This document shows positions 18,930 to 28,328 of a stretch of 53,902 bases of DNA, one piece after another (within the stretch, counting starts at the first letter, position 1; the number at the start of each line of letters is the position of its first letter). Origin of the DNA: an uncultured Flavobacteriales bacterium (GTDB lineage: Bacteria; Bacteroidota; Bacteroidia; Flavobacteriales_E; Vicingaceae); the NCBI GenBank assembly GCA_905479995.1, contig CAJQON010000031.1, positions 1-53,902 on the forward strand, read 5' to 3'. Below the pieces are notes generated by a model. That model ran no database searches and had not been told where the DNA came from. It saw only the letters and a list, made by a program, of their open reading frames with translations. The position numbers and the translations under genes are program-made.

Positions 18930-20336
18930 ATGCATAAAGAAGCATCAATAAGAGAACCATTAGTATTAGGAACACCTACGTATAGTGACATCACTAACGA
19001 GGTACTCCATTCTATTGAAAATAAGCCCACTAAACTGTGGAAACTGTTAATGACAATTGCAACAATAATTGCCCTTTGGGGAGTTGGTTGTATTTTGTAT
19101 CTATTAGGAGTTGGAATCGGTAGTTGGGGATTAAACAAGACCGTAGGTTGGGCTTGGGATATTACCAACTTTGTATGGTGGGTAGGAATTGGACATGCAG
19201 GAACCTTAATTTCTGCAGTACTATTGTTATTCCGTCAGAAATGGAGAATGGCCATTAACCGTCCTGCAGAAGCAATGACAATTTTTGCTGTATTTATGGC
19301 AGGATTATTCCCAATGATACATATGGGAAGAATTTGGATGGCTTACTGGGTATTACCTGTTCCAAATCAATTTGGTTCATTATGGGTAAACTTCAACTCG
19401 CCATTATTATGGGATGTATTTGCAATTAGTACTTACTTATCAGTATCATTAGTATTCTGGTACATTGGTTTAATTCCAGATTTTGCTACTATTAGAGATA
19501 GAGCTTCAAGACCAGTACAAAAATTAATGTACGGTTTAATGGCTTTCGGATGGACAGGAAATGCTAAAGCATGGCAACGTTTTGAAGAAGTATCATTAGT
19601 ATTAGCTGGTTTAGCTACACCATTAGTATTCTCGGTACACTCTATTGTATCAATGGATTTTGCTACCTCAATTGTGCCCGGTTGGCATACCACAATATTT
19701 CCACCATACTTTGTGGCAGGAGCGGTATTCTCTGGGTTTGCAATGGTACAAACCTTAATGTTAATTGTAAGAAAAGTAATGAACTTAGAGAAGTACGTTA
19801 CCATTAAGCACATCGAATATATGAACTTGGTAATTATTGTTACCGGATCTATTGTAGGGGTTGCTTACTTAACAGAATTATTTATTTCTTACTATACAGG
19901 TGTAGAATACGAGTCATATGCGTTTATCAATCGTTTCTCTGGACCGTATGCATGGGCATATTGGTGTATGATGACTTGTAATGTAATTTCCCCGCACTTA
20001 TTCTGGTCTAAGAAATTAAGAACCAACTTGGCCTTTACATTTGTAATGTCAATTATTGTAAACATAGGAATGTGGTTCGAAAGATTTGTAATTATCGTAA
20101 CTTCAATACACAGAGATTACTTGCCATCAAGTTGGTCTATGTTTTACCCAACATGGGTAGATATAGGGATTTTTGTAGGAACATTAGGAATATTTAGTGT
20201 GTTCTACTTACTATTCTTAAAGTACTTTCCAGTGTTGGCTTTCAATGAAGTGAAAACGATTTTGAAATCATCAGGAGAACAATATAAAAACATGTCGGAT
20301 GAAGAGTTTAACAAACTTCACCCGGTTAAAAAATAA
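18930..20336 (+). CDS. actC: Alternative complex III membrane subunit ActC (NrfD-like)
   Basis: NrfD/PsrC-family integral membrane subunit thought to carry the quinol site of alternative complex III. The 468 residues contain about ten hydrophobic segments. Motifs typical of ActC include WWVGIGHAGTLISAVLLLFRQKWR, seen here as WWVGIGHAGT and FRQKWRMAINRPAEAMT, and the conserved SVHSIVSMDFA and PGWHTTIFPPYFVAGA segments. It follows actB by 24 bases and precedes actD, the standard operon order. Confidence 0.95.
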   Translation: MHKEASIREPLVLGTPTYSDITNEVLHSIENKPTKLWKLLMTIATIIALWGVGCILYLLGVGIGSWGLNKTVGWAWDITNFVWWVGIGHAGTLISAVLLLFRQKWRMAINRPAEAMTIFAVFMAGLFPMIHMGRIWMAYWVLPVPNQFGSLWVNFNSPLLWDVFAISTYLSVSLVFWYIGLIPDFATIRDRASRPVQKLMYGLMAFGWTGNAKAWQRFEEVSLVLAGLATPLVFSVHSIVSMDFATSIVPGWHTTIFPPYFVAGAVFSGFAMVQTLMLIVRKVMNLEKYVTIKHIEYMNLVIIVTGSIVGVAYLTELFISYYTGVEYESYAFINRFSGPYAWAYWCMMTCNVISPHLFWSKKLRTNLAFTFVMSIIVNIGMWFERFVIIVTSIHRDYLPSSWSMFYPTWVDIGIFVGTLGIFSVFYLLFLKYFPVLAFNEVKTILKSSGEQYKNMSDEEFNKLHPVKK

Positions 20337-20362
20337 TAGCTATTAGTTTAAGAGATTAAATT

Positions 20363-20893
20363 ATGTCAGACAAAACAATATATGCCATTTACGATGATGA
20401 CTATGTACTTTTAGAAAGTGCAAAGCATCTAGTAGACAAAGGAATTCACATTAGAGATGTATTCTCTCCATTTCCTATTCACGGTATTGATCCAGTAATT
20501 GGATTGAAGCGGACTAGAATTGCAATAACTGCATTTATCTATGGAATGATTGGAGTTTCATTAGCTTTAACTGGAATGTGGTTCTTTATGATTCATGATT
20601 GGCCAATGAACATTGGTGGAAAACCAAACTTTTCGTTATTAAATAATTTGCCAACATTCGTTCCAATTACATTTGAGTTTGGTGTATTGTGTGCAGCACA
20701 CGGTATGGCAATTACTTACATGTTAAGAAACTGGACACTTCCTGGAATGAAAGGAAGAAACCCATACCCAAGAACAACTGACGATAGATTTGTTATGGAA
20801 ATTCATACGCATGATAATGATGTGGATGAAGAAGGTATAAAAACCTTACTTAATGAAACGTATGTTTTAGAAATTGATGTAAAAAATCCTTAG
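20363..20893 (+). CDS. actD: Alternative complex III subunit ActD (DUF3341)
   Basis: A 176-residue inner membrane subunit of alternative complex III, matching the DUF3341 family. It has a soluble N-terminal part (DDDYVLLESAKHLVDKGI, a regulatory-looking alpha/beta segment, then VFSPFPIHGID) and two membrane helices at about 53-76 and 96-118. The PFPIHGID motif is characteristic of ActD. Its catalytic contribution in the family is structural as far as is known. It sits between actC and actE. Confidence 0.93.
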   Translation: MSDKTIYAIYDDDYVLLESAKHLVDKGIHIRDVFSPFPIHGIDPVIGLKRTRIAITAFIYGMIGVSLALTGMWFFMIHDWPMNIGGKPNFSLLNNLPTFVPITFEFGVLCAAHGMAITYMLRNWTLPGMKGRNPYPRTTDDRFVMEIHTHDNDVDEEGIKTLLNETYVLEIDVKNP

Positions 20894-20911
20894 TATTTGA
20901 ATCTAATTCTT

Positions 20912-21607
20912 ATGAAAAGAAATAAGCTAAATATAATCACAAAAATTACCGTAGCAGTTGTTGCTGTAATTTCTATAACTTCTTGTCAAGAAGAAGGTGG
21001 ATTAGCACCTGAATATATGCCAGATATGTATAGATCTCCTTCTGTTGAGGCCTATGTAGATTACGGTGAATTGAGAGGTAACATGGGTGATGAAAAATTA
21101 ATTAACACTTCTAACGCACGTCAACCTGTTGCAGGAACGATTGCTAGAGGATATATGCCTTATGCATACGGTAATACGCCAGAAGATTATGAATTGGCCG
21201 GATTAAACGTAAAAAATCCAATCGCTTATTCTGAAGATGTCGTTGCAGAAGGAAAAGAATTATTTGGAATGTTCTGTGTACACTGTCATGGTGATAAAGG
21301 ACAAGGAGATGGTACACTAGTGCAACGAGATAAATTCCCTCCAATACCTACAAAATTTGGACCTGCTTTAGATTTAACTGAAGGGAAAATGTTCCATACC
21401 ATTACACACGGAAAAGGATTAATGGGATCACATGCATCTCAATTAAACCAAGAAGAAAGATGGAAATTAGTACATTACATTAGAGGTGTATTTATGGAAA
21501 AAGCTCCTGCTATAGATTCAACAATTGTTGAAGCTGTTGTATTAGAAGAAATTATTGAAGCTCCAGTTGCAAAAGTAGCTGAAGCAAAGGAAGAAACTGA
21601 ACATTAA
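20912..21607 (+). CDS. actE: Alternative complex III monoheme cytochrome c ActE
   Basis: Lipoprotein cytochrome c subunit of alternative complex III. The signal peptide ends in a lipobox (ISITSC), so the mature protein is lipid-anchored at Cys. One heme motif, CVHCHGDKGQGDG, begins at about residue 122, and the candidate distal Met lies in KGLMGSHASQL. The open frame extends to a TTG at 20897, but the ATG at 20912 starts a normal lipoprotein signal and is preferred. A C-terminal tail rich in Val, Ala and Glu (about 205-231) has no clear domain. Confidence 0.93.
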   Translation: MKRNKLNIITKITVAVVAVISITSCQEEGGLAPEYMPDMYRSPSVEAYVDYGELRGNMGDEKLINTSNARQPVAGTIARGYMPYAYGNTPEDYELAGLNVKNPIAYSEDVVAEGKELFGMFCVHCHGDKGQGDGTLVQRDKFPPIPTKFGPALDLTEGKMFHTITHGKGLMGSHASQLNQEERWKLVHYIRGVFMEKAPAIDSTIVEAVVLEEIIEAPVAKVAEAKEETEH

Positions 21608-21628
21608 TTATAGAAAATTCTTAATAAC

Positions 21629-22837
21629 ATGGAATTTAAGATATCAAATAACGCAAAATTAACAACACTAATCTTAGTAGTTGTCGGATTGGCCTCATTA
21701 GTGCTAGGGATATTTACATCTCACGGACATCATATGGGACAACAATTATGGGCTAACCTATTGGTGAACGGGTATTTCTTTTTCTCAATATCATTAGCAG
21801 CGCTATTCTTTATTGCGTTGCAATATGTTGCTGAAATGGCTTGGGGTGTTACAACACAAAGAGTATTTCAAGCAATAATGGCCTTTATGCCAATTGGAGC
21901 TGTAGTGCTATTAATTGTATTTATTGGAAGTTCAATGCATTGGAATCATCTTTATCACTGGATGGCTGATGGTGTTGTTGATCCAGCTGCAGAAAACTAC
22001 GATAAACTTATTGCTGGTAAATCAGGTTACTTAAATCAACCGTTTTTCTGGGCTAGAACATTATTATGTTTAGGGGTTTGGGGATACTTTGCTTGGTGGT
22101 TTAGAAACAACTCTTTAAAAGAAGATAGATTAGAACTAGACGGTAGCACTTCTCCAGTTTATGGAAAAATGATTATGAAATCTGTTTTATTCATTGCATT
22201 CTTCGCTTACACTTCTTCATCTTCTGCATGGGATTGGATTATGGCAATTGATGTACACTGGTTTAGTACAATGTTTGGATGGTACTGTTTCTCAGGAATG
22301 TGGGTATCTATGATGATAGTTGCTGTAGTATTAGTACAATACCTAAAAAGAAACGGATACTTAAAAGAAGTAAACTCAAGTCATGTACATGATTTAGGTA
22401 AATGGTTATTTGCAATTAGCTGTTTATGGTCTTACATCTGGTTCAGTCAGTTTATGTTAATTTGGTATTCTAACATTCCAGAAGAAGTAACTTACTACAT
22501 CCAACGTTTTAACGATTATAGAGGGTTATATTTAGGAACGTTCGCAGTGAACTTCTTCTTACCATTCTTTGTATTAATGTCAAGAGATGCTAAGCGAAAT
22601 GGAATCTTCTTAATACCTGTTGCATTAATCGTATTCTTAGGACACTGGGTTGATGTATTGATTATGGTATTACCAGGAACAATGTTTGAAGAAGGTGGAT
22701 TAGGAGCAATTGAAATAGGAATGTTCTTAACCTTTTTAGGCGTATTTATTTACACAGTATTAAGAGCATTATCAAAAGCACCGTTGCAAACAAAAAATCA
22801 TCCTATGTACGATGAGAGTTTACATTTGCACCATTAA
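21629..22837 (+). CDS. actF: Alternative complex III membrane subunit ActF
   Basis: Second NrfD-like membrane subunit of alternative complex III, paralogous to ActC. The 402 residues contain about ten hydrophobic segments, with family-typical stretches such as SSMHWNHLYHWM, SSSAWDWIMAIDVHWFSTMFG and WSYIWFSQFMLIWYSNIPEE, of which SSAWDWIMAID and FMLIWYSNIPEE are the most characteristic. The C-terminal helix is followed by a short His-rich tail. It is the last act gene and is followed after 35 bases by the oxidase genes. Confidence 0.94.
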   Translation: MEFKISNNAKLTTLILVVVGLASLVLGIFTSHGHHMGQQLWANLLVNGYFFFSISLAALFFIALQYVAEMAWGVTTQRVFQAIMAFMPIGAVVLLIVFIGSSMHWNHLYHWMADGVVDPAAENYDKLIAGKSGYLNQPFFWARTLLCLGVWGYFAWWFRNNSLKEDRLELDGSTSPVYGKMIMKSVLFIAFFAYTSSSSAWDWIMAIDVHWFSTMFGWYCFSGMWVSMMIVAVVLVQYLKRNGYLKEVNSSHVHDLGKWLFAISCLWSYIWFSQFMLIWYSNIPEEVTYYIQRFNDYRGLYLGTFAVNFFLPFFVLMSRDAKRNGIFLIPVALIVFLGHWVDVLIMVLPGTMFEEGGLGAIEIGMFLTFLGVFIYTVLRALSKAPLQTKNHPMYDESLHLHH

Positions 22838-22872
22838 TTGAATTTAGAATAACATTTGAAAGTCTATAAATT

Positions 22873-23847
22873 ATGATGACTATAGTAATAGTAATAGCGA
22901 TTTTATTAGTGATAGTAACTGGAGTTCAGTTATTAAGAATAGCAGAGCTACGAGCAAAAAGTAAAGGTGAAAACGTTTACGATATCAAAGAAAAAGATGG
23001 ACAAACTCAAGGAACATTATTGTTTCTATCATTGTTTGTTTTTATGGCTTACTTTGCTTGGCAAATGTTTGAGTGGGGAGGAAGATTACTACCAGTTTCA
23101 GCCTCTGCTCACGGAGTTAACATAGACTTCTTATTAGAATTAACTTTCTGGATAATTATTCCTGTATTTATCGCCACCCATATGGTATTGTTATGGTTCT
23201 GTCATAAATATGCATACAGTTCAAAAAGAAAAGCATTTTACTTTACACACAGTAACAAGTTAGAGTTAATCTGGACAATTGTTCCTTCATTGGCGTTAAC
23301 AGTTTTAATCTTAATAGGATTAAACAACTGGAATTCTATTACAGAACCAATAGCTGCAGAAACGGATCATGTATTAATTGAAGTTACTGGACAACAGTTT
23401 ACTTGGACAGCAAGATATGCTGGAGATGATAAGAAACTAGGAAGATCTCATGTAACTTTAATTGAAGGTGTAAACGCTACAGGTGTTGATGCTGGAGATG
23501 ATTTTGCAAAAGACGATAAATTGGTGAAAGGAGAATTTCACTTACCGGTTAATGTACCAGTACAATTTGTATTTAGATCGTTAGATGTTATTCATAGTGC
23601 ATACATGCCTCACTTTAGAGCTCAAATGAACTGTGTACCTGGTATTGGAACACAATTTAACTTTGTACCAACAATTACTACTGCCGAAATGAAAGAGATT
23701 ACCAAAAACGATGAGTTTAACTACATCTTATTGTGTAACAAAATTTGTGGAGCAGCACATTACAACATGCAAATGGATATTATTGTTGAAAGCCAAGAAG
23801 ACTACGACAAGTGGTTGGCAGAGCAAAAAGTATTCGTAGAAAAATAG
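22873..23847 (+). CDS. coxB: Cytochrome c oxidase subunit II
   Basis: Subunit II of a heme-copper oxidase, accepting electrons through the CuA centre. The CuA motif CNKICGAAHYNM starts at C288 (C288, C292, H296, M299), with the first His in VIHSAYMPHF. The aromatic electron-entry region is GQQFTWTARY. There is no C-terminal cytochrome c domain, so electrons probably come directly from the act cytochromes. Unlike the two-helix classical subunit II, hydrophobic segments lie at about 2-20, 47-66, 87-112 and 131-152, giving two additional N-terminal helices. Confidence 0.95.
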   Translation: MMTIVIVIAILLVIVTGVQLLRIAELRAKSKGENVYDIKEKDGQTQGTLLFLSLFVFMAYFAWQMFEWGGRLLPVSASAHGVNIDFLLELTFWIIIPVFIATHMVLLWFCHKYAYSSKRKAFYFTHSNKLELIWTIVPSLALTVLILIGLNNWNSITEPIAAETDHVLIEVTGQQFTWTARYAGDDKKLGRSHVTLIEGVNATGVDAGDDFAKDDKLVKGEFHLPVNVPVQFVFRSLDVIHSAYMPHFRAQMNCVPGIGTQFNFVPTITTAEMKEITKNDEFNYILLCNKICGAAHYNMQMDIIVESQEDYDKWLAEQKVFVEK

Positions 23848-23877
23848 AATTTAGAATAATATTTAATTGATATAGGA

Positions 23878-25653
23878 ATGAGTGGACATCATCATAAAGA
23901 AGATTTTTTGTTTAAGTACATTTTCAGTACTGATCATAAAATGATATCTAAGCAGTTTTTAATAACTGGTTTCATTATGGGTTTCATCGGGTTAGTTATG
24001 TCAACCTTATTTAGGTTACAACTAGGTTGGCCAGGTGAAAGCTTTGAAATGGTAGAATTATTAATGGGTAGCTGGCAAGAAAATGGAGTTATGGCTCCAG
24101 ATAAGTACTTGTCGTTAGTAACCATGCACGGTACCATAATGGTATTCTTCTTGTTAACAGCAGGATTAAGTGGTACGTTTAGTAATCTTTTAATTCCATT
24201 GCAAATTGGAGCAAGAGATATGGCATCGGGTTTCTTAAACATGTTGTCTTACTGGTTCTTCTTCGTGTCTTCAATAATCATGTTAATTTCATTATTTGTT
24301 GAAGGTGGAGCTGCATCTGCAGGTTGGACGATTTACCCACCACTAAGTGCATTACCAGAAGCAATTCCTGGTTCTGGTGCTGGTATGACTTTATGGTTAG
24401 TTGCTATGTCTGTATTTATTGTATCTTCTTTATTAGGTAGTTTGAATTACATTGTTACTATTCTAAACATGAGAACAAAAGGGATGTCTATGACTAGATT
24501 ACCATTAACAATATGGGCATTCTTAATTACAGCTATTCTTGGAGTACTTTCATTCCCAGTATTATTATCTGCAGCATTATTATTAGTAATGGATAGAAGC
24601 TTTGGAACAAGCTTTTACTTATCAGATATTTATATTGGAGGTCAAGTATTAGACCATACAGGTGGTAGCCCAATCTTATTTGAGCACTTATTCTGGTTCT
24701 TAGGTCACCCTGAGGTATATATTGTATTGTTACCAGCATTAGGTATAACATCAGAAATTATTTCTACAATGTCTAGAAAACCAATTTTTGGTTATCGAGC
24801 AATGATTGGTTCTATGTTGGCAATTGGTTTCCTTTCGTTTATCGTTTGGGGTCACCACATGTTCTTAACAGGAATGAACCCATTTTTAGGAGCTGTATTT
24901 ACCTTTACTACATTGTTAATTGCAATTCCATCGGCTGTTAAAGTATTTAACTACTTAACAACCTTATGGAAAGGAAACATTGTTTTCTCTCCGGCAACAT
25001 TATTTAGTATTGGTTTAGTATCTACTTTTATTACAGGTGGTGTTACTGGATTAATTTTAGGAAACTCTGCATTAGACATTAACATTCACGATACTTACTT
25101 CGTGGTTGGTCACTTCCATATTGTAATGGGATTATCTGCTATCTTTGGTATGTTTGCTGGAGTTTACCATTGGTTCCCTAAAATGTTTGGAAGAATGATG
25201 AACAACAAGTTGGGTAACCTGCACTTTTGGATAACTATAGTATGTGCTTACGGAGTATTCTTCCCGATGCACTTTTTAGGATTAGCAGGTGTACCAAGAA
25301 GATATTATACGAACTCTGAATTTCCATTATTTGATAATATGATTGACATCAATGAGTTTGTAAGTACATTCGCTGTATTAGCATTTACTGGTCAGTTATT
25401 ATTCTTATTTAACTTTGTTTACAGTGCATTTAGAGGGCCTAGAGCTCCTCAAAATCCTTGGAAAGGAACAACGTTAGAGTGGACTGCTCCAGTAGAGCAT
25501 TTCCACGGAAACTGGTACGGAGAAATTCCAGCGGTTTACAGATGGCCTTACGATTATAGTAAAGTAGATGACAAAGGTGAGTTTATTGGTGGTGATGATT
25601 TCATTCCTCAAACAACTCCTTTATACGACAACGAAACAGAAGAAAGCCATTAA
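23878..25653 (+). CDS. coxA: Cytochrome c oxidase subunit I (aa3-type, A family)
   Basis: Catalytic subunit of the heme-copper oxidase, reducing oxygen to water and pumping protons across the inner membrane. All metal ligands are visible: heme a His84 (TMHGTIM) and His414, CuB His277 with His326-His327 (WGHHMF), and heme a3 His412 (GHFHIV). HPEVY at 277-281 gives the D-channel glutamate and the cross-linked tyrosine, so this is an A-type enzyme. The 591 residues are normal. It follows coxB by 30 bases. Confidence 0.97.
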   Translation: MSGHHHKEDFLFKYIFSTDHKMISKQFLITGFIMGFIGLVMSTLFRLQLGWPGESFEMVELLMGSWQENGVMAPDKYLSLVTMHGTIMVFFLLTAGLSGTFSNLLIPLQIGARDMASGFLNMLSYWFFFVSSIIMLISLFVEGGAASAGWTIYPPLSALPEAIPGSGAGMTLWLVAMSVFIVSSLLGSLNYIVTILNMRTKGMSMTRLPLTIWAFLITAILGVLSFPVLLSAALLLVMDRSFGTSFYLSDIYIGGQVLDHTGGSPILFEHLFWFLGHPEVYIVLLPALGITSEIISTMSRKPIFGYRAMIGSMLAIGFLSFIVWGHHMFLTGMNPFLGAVFTFTTLLIAIPSAVKVFNYLTTLWKGNIVFSPATLFSIGLVSTFITGGVTGLILGNSALDINIHDTYFVVGHFHIVMGLSAIFGMFAGVYHWFPKMFGRMMNNKLGNLHFWITIVCAYGVFFPMHFLGLAGVPRRYYTNSEFPLFDNMIDINEFVSTFAVLAFTGQLLFLFNFVYSAFRGPRAPQNPWKGTTLEWTAPVEHFHGNWYGEIPAVYRWPYDYSKVDDKGEFIGGDDFIPQTTPLYDNETEESH

Positions 25654-25655
25654 GA

Positions 25656-26249
25656 ATGACAACCATTGCAATGGAAAATATAAACTATAAAGACGAAATC
25701 AAGCAGAAAACTGCTAAGCCGTTGATGTGGATTGCCATTATGAGTATGGTAATGTTCTTCGCTGGTTTAACAAGTGCTGTTGTGGTAAGTCAAGGTGGAG
25801 GAAGCTTTATCAACATAGCATTACCATCTGCATTTACTTGGAGTACATTAGTTATCGTTGCAAGTAGTATTTCTTTTCACATTGGATTAATCTCCATTAA
25901 AAAAGAAAACTACGGAGTAGCAAAAGTAACCGTTGCATTAACTCTTTTATTAGGATTGTTATTTGTAGCAACACAATATTCTGGTTGGGTAAGTTTACGT
26001 CAAGCAGGCATTTATGCTGTAGGTAAATCAAGTACTCAAGAAGGATCTTTTTTATACCTGTTAACCTTTTTGCACGTGTTGCATTTAGTTGGAGGAATAG
26101 TAAGTTTAATAGTGATTTTAGTAAAAACAATGAAACATAAATACAACGCTAGCAATTACCTTGGTGTTCAAGTAGGAATTACCTACTGGCACTTTTTAGG
26201 AGCATTGTGGGTGTACTTGTTTTTGTTTTTAAATTACGTAATAGCATAA
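25656..26249 (+). CDS. Cytochrome c oxidase subunit III-like protein (short form)
   Basis: A 197-residue, five-helix membrane protein of the subunit III family. Family-type features are KPLMWIAIMSMVMFFAGLTSAVVV (quoted in part: PLMWIAIMSMVMFFAG), LLFVATQYSGW, THLHVLHLVGG-like TFLHVLHLVGG, and the C-terminal GITYWHFLGALWVYLFLFLNY (in part: YWHFLGALWVYLF). It lies two bases after the coxA stop; an internal ATG at 25671 is an alternative start. In many relatives a heme O synthase gene sits between coxA and this gene; none is present here. Confidence 0.9.
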   Translation: MTTIAMENINYKDEIKQKTAKPLMWIAIMSMVMFFAGLTSAVVVSQGGGSFINIALPSAFTWSTLVIVASSISFHIGLISIKKENYGVAKVTVALTLLLGLLFVATQYSGWVSLRQAGIYAVGKSSTQEGSFLYLLTFLHVLHLVGGIVSLIVILVKTMKHKYNASNYLGVQVGITYWHFLGALWVYLFLFLNYVIA

Positions 26250-26262
26250 AAATTAATAGAAT

Positions 26263-27135
26263 ATGTCTCATACAGCAGTAGTAGATAGTAAAACAGCATG
26301 GGCAGGAGATAATAACTCTCCATTTAATGCTGGGTACGGTAAATTAATGATGTGGTTCTTCTTAATGTCGGATGCATTATCATTTACTGGATTTTTGTCC
26401 GCATACGGGTTTTTCCGTATGGATTATGCAAACATTTGGCCTACAGCTGAAAACGTGTTTACACATTTCCCATTTATGCATGGCGACAATCCGTTGATTT
26501 ATGTAGCATTAATGACCTTCATCTTAATTATGAGTTCGGTAACAATGGTATTAGCCGTTGAAGCAGGACAAAGAATGGACAAGAAGAAAGTGATCATGTG
26601 GATGTTCTGGACAATTATTGGTGGTTTAATATTTGTTGGTTCTCAAGCTTGGGAATGGTACCACTTTATTCATGGAACAGAATTAGGAGCAATTGAATTA
26701 GGTGTTGGTATTGTTGATATTAACGGTACAATTGAACAAACACAAGGAATTATAGGCCGTTGGGCAGATGATTCTAAACAAGTGTTATTATTGCCTTGGA
26801 GAGAAATAGCAGGAGATGTTACTTCTAATTACATTACTTTAGAAGGCCAAGCATTGAAAGATGCATTAGCTACAGGACATGAAATACACGGTGCAAACCT
26901 AACACATAATGAATACGGACATCCATTGTTTGGAGACTTCTTTTTCTTCATTACAGGATTTCACGGAACTCATGTATTTAGTGGAGTAGTATTGAACTTT
27001 ATTATTTTCGTTAACGTTATTATGGGAACCTACGAAAAACGTGGTCACTATGAAATGGTAGAGAAAGTAGGATTGTATTGGCACTTTGTAGATTTAGTTT
27101 GGGTATTTGTATTTACATTCTTTTACCTTATATAA
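26263..27135 (+). CDS. coxC: Cytochrome c oxidase subunit III
   Basis: Second subunit III-family protein of the operon, 290 residues. It shows MMWFFLMSDALSFTGFLSAY, GSQAWEWYHFIHGTE, ITGFHGTHVFSGV and the terminal GLYWHFVDLVWVFVFTFFYL (partly quoted as YWHFVDLVWVFVF), all typical of bacterial subunit III. A soluble loop of about 60 residues (about 148-210) lies between helices. It begins 13 bases after the shorter subunit III-like gene, so the two are probably co-expressed and both assembled in the oxidase. Confidence 0.92.
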   Translation: MSHTAVVDSKTAWAGDNNSPFNAGYGKLMMWFFLMSDALSFTGFLSAYGFFRMDYANIWPTAENVFTHFPFMHGDNPLIYVALMTFILIMSSVTMVLAVEAGQRMDKKKVIMWMFWTIIGGLIFVGSQAWEWYHFIHGTELGAIELGVGIVDINGTIEQTQGIIGRWADDSKQVLLLPWREIAGDVTSNYITLEGQALKDALATGHEIHGANLTHNEYGHPLFGDFFFFITGFHGTHVFSGVVLNFIIFVNVIMGTYEKRGHYEMVEKVGLYWHFVDLVWVFVFTFFYLI

Positions 27136-27156
27136 AAAATAAAAATTAGAGAGATT

Positions 27157-27519
27157 ATGGAACATTCTAATGAACCTTATAAGTACGCGGCTCACCACTC
27201 TGAAGAAGAAGGGAAGAAGACGAGACGTATGATATGGAATATGTTTTGGGTATTATTAGCCATTACAGGTGTTGAAGTTGGTTTAGGTATCTTGTGGAAA
27301 GATATGGGTATAGCCTGGCACATGGTAAAAATGACTTTTATTATTTTAACCATTGCTAAAGCATACTTCATTGTAGCTTATTACATGCACTTAAAGCACG
27401 AAAGAGGCTCGCTTCAAAATGCAATAATAATACCTTACGTATTTTTAGCACTGTATTTAATTTACATGGTATTTACCGAAGGAAACTATACAACCTTTAT
27501 AGACCATTATCCTTGGTAA
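27157..27519 (+). CDS. Cytochrome c oxidase subunit IV-like protein
   Basis: A 120-residue membrane protein of the prokaryotic oxidase subunit IV type. It has a charged cytoplasmic N-terminus and three helices, with the conserved MVKMTFIILTIAKAYFIVAYYMHLKHE region (in part: AKAYFIVAYYMHLKHE). It ends the operon: a terminator begins 18 bases after the stop. Function is assembly or stability of the oxidase by family analogy. Confidence 0.88.
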   Translation: MEHSNEPYKYAAHHSEEEGKKTRRMIWNMFWVLLAITGVEVGLGILWKDMGIAWHMVKMTFIILTIAKAYFIVAYYMHLKHERGSLQNAIIIPYVFLALYLIYMVFTEGNYTTFIDHYPW

Positions 27520-27536
27520 TTATCTCACACAATATT

Positions 27537-27569
27537 AAAAGATCACAAGCAATTGTGGTCTTTTTTTTT
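27537..27569 (+). terminator. Rho-independent terminator after the act-cox operon
   Basis: An 11-bp stem (AAAAGATCACA at 27537-27547 with TGTGGTCTTTT at 27554-27564, one G-T wobble) has a 6-base loop and a run of nine T residues. It separates the oxidase operon from sco1. Confidence 0.9.
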
Positions 27570-27577
27570 AGCATATT

Positions 27578-28291
27578 ATGAATAAATCAAAAGTCAAAAA
27601 GTTTTCTATCTTACTAGCAATAATTGTATTGCCAGGGGTATTTTATTTATCACTATATACTGGTAAACATAACTTTAGAAAATTACCTAAAATTGGCCCA
27701 CAACAAGCAATAGAAAATGCTGATGGTACTTTTGATACACTTTATCATAAAATACCTTATTTCGAATTTACCAATCAAGATGGAGAGCTGGTTACCAGTG
27801 ATGATTTATTAGGAAGCGTTTATGTTGCGGATTTTTTCTTTGCTACTTGTCCTACCATTTGTCCTAAAATGACAACCAACATGGGGTATGTTCAACGTAA
27901 GATTGATGATAGAGATGACCTTAGATTTATTTCAATTACAGTTAATCCAGAACACGATAATGTACAAGTATTAAAAGAATATGCAGACAAGGTTCATGCT
28001 GATACCAAAAACTGGGATTTTTTAACTGGTGACAAAGACAAGATCTATGACATTGCCTTTAACGGTTTTTTTGTGAGTGTTGGAAAAGATGAAGTTGCTC
28101 CAGGAGGGTTCTTACATTCTCAGTTTTTAATCTTAGTAGATCAAAATGGGCACATTAGAGGGCTTTTTGATGGAACAATACATAAAGTGGTTAAACAAGA
28201 TTTAATTGATGCGATAGATATCCTATTAAAGGAAAAATACCTTTCGATGAAAGGAGAGAAAAAGAAAGATTTAGTAGAACAGATTAAATAA
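27578..28291 (+). CDS. SCO1/SenC copper chaperone
   Basis: Membrane-anchored thioredoxin-fold protein that delivers copper to the CuA site of oxidase subunit II. The 237 residues have one N-terminal membrane helix (about 8-27), the copper-binding motif CPTICP with C91 and C95, and the third ligand His180 in FLHSQFLILVD. All three ligands are present. Its position right after the cox operon fits the role, although the terminator at 27537-27569 lies between them, so it may have its own weak promoter or be reached by readthrough. Confidence 0.93.
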   Translation: MNKSKVKKFSILLAIIVLPGVFYLSLYTGKHNFRKLPKIGPQQAIENADGTFDTLYHKIPYFEFTNQDGELVTSDDLLGSVYVADFFFATCPTICPKMTTNMGYVQRKIDDRDDLRFISITVNPEHDNVQVLKEYADKVHADTKNWDFLTGDKDKIYDIAFNGFFVSVGKDEVAPGGFLHSQFLILVDQNGHIRGLFDGTIHKVVKQDLIDAIDILLKEKYLSMKGEKKKDLVEQIK

Positions 28292-28293
28292 CC

Positions 28294-28323
28294 TTTGACT
28301 CTAAACAATCATTCGTAAATTTG
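28294..28323 (+). promoter_or_regulatory. Bacteroidota-type promoter for the 81-residue protein gene
   Basis: TTTG (28294-28297) and TAAATTTG (28316-28323), 18 bases apart, match the -33 and -7 consensus of Bacteroidota sigma factors. The -7 box ends only five bases before the ATG at 28329, so the transcript may be leaderless or nearly so. Confidence 0.6.
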
Positions 28324-28328
28324 CTACA

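Noticed and set aside
19433-19813. Minus-strand open frame of 126 codons opposite actC
   Set aside because: Antisense shadow of a conserved membrane protein gene, with no recognisable motif.
20897-20911. TTG at 20897 as start of actE
   Set aside because: The ATG at 20912 gives a proper lipoprotein signal peptide, and the TTG lies only four bases after the actD stop.
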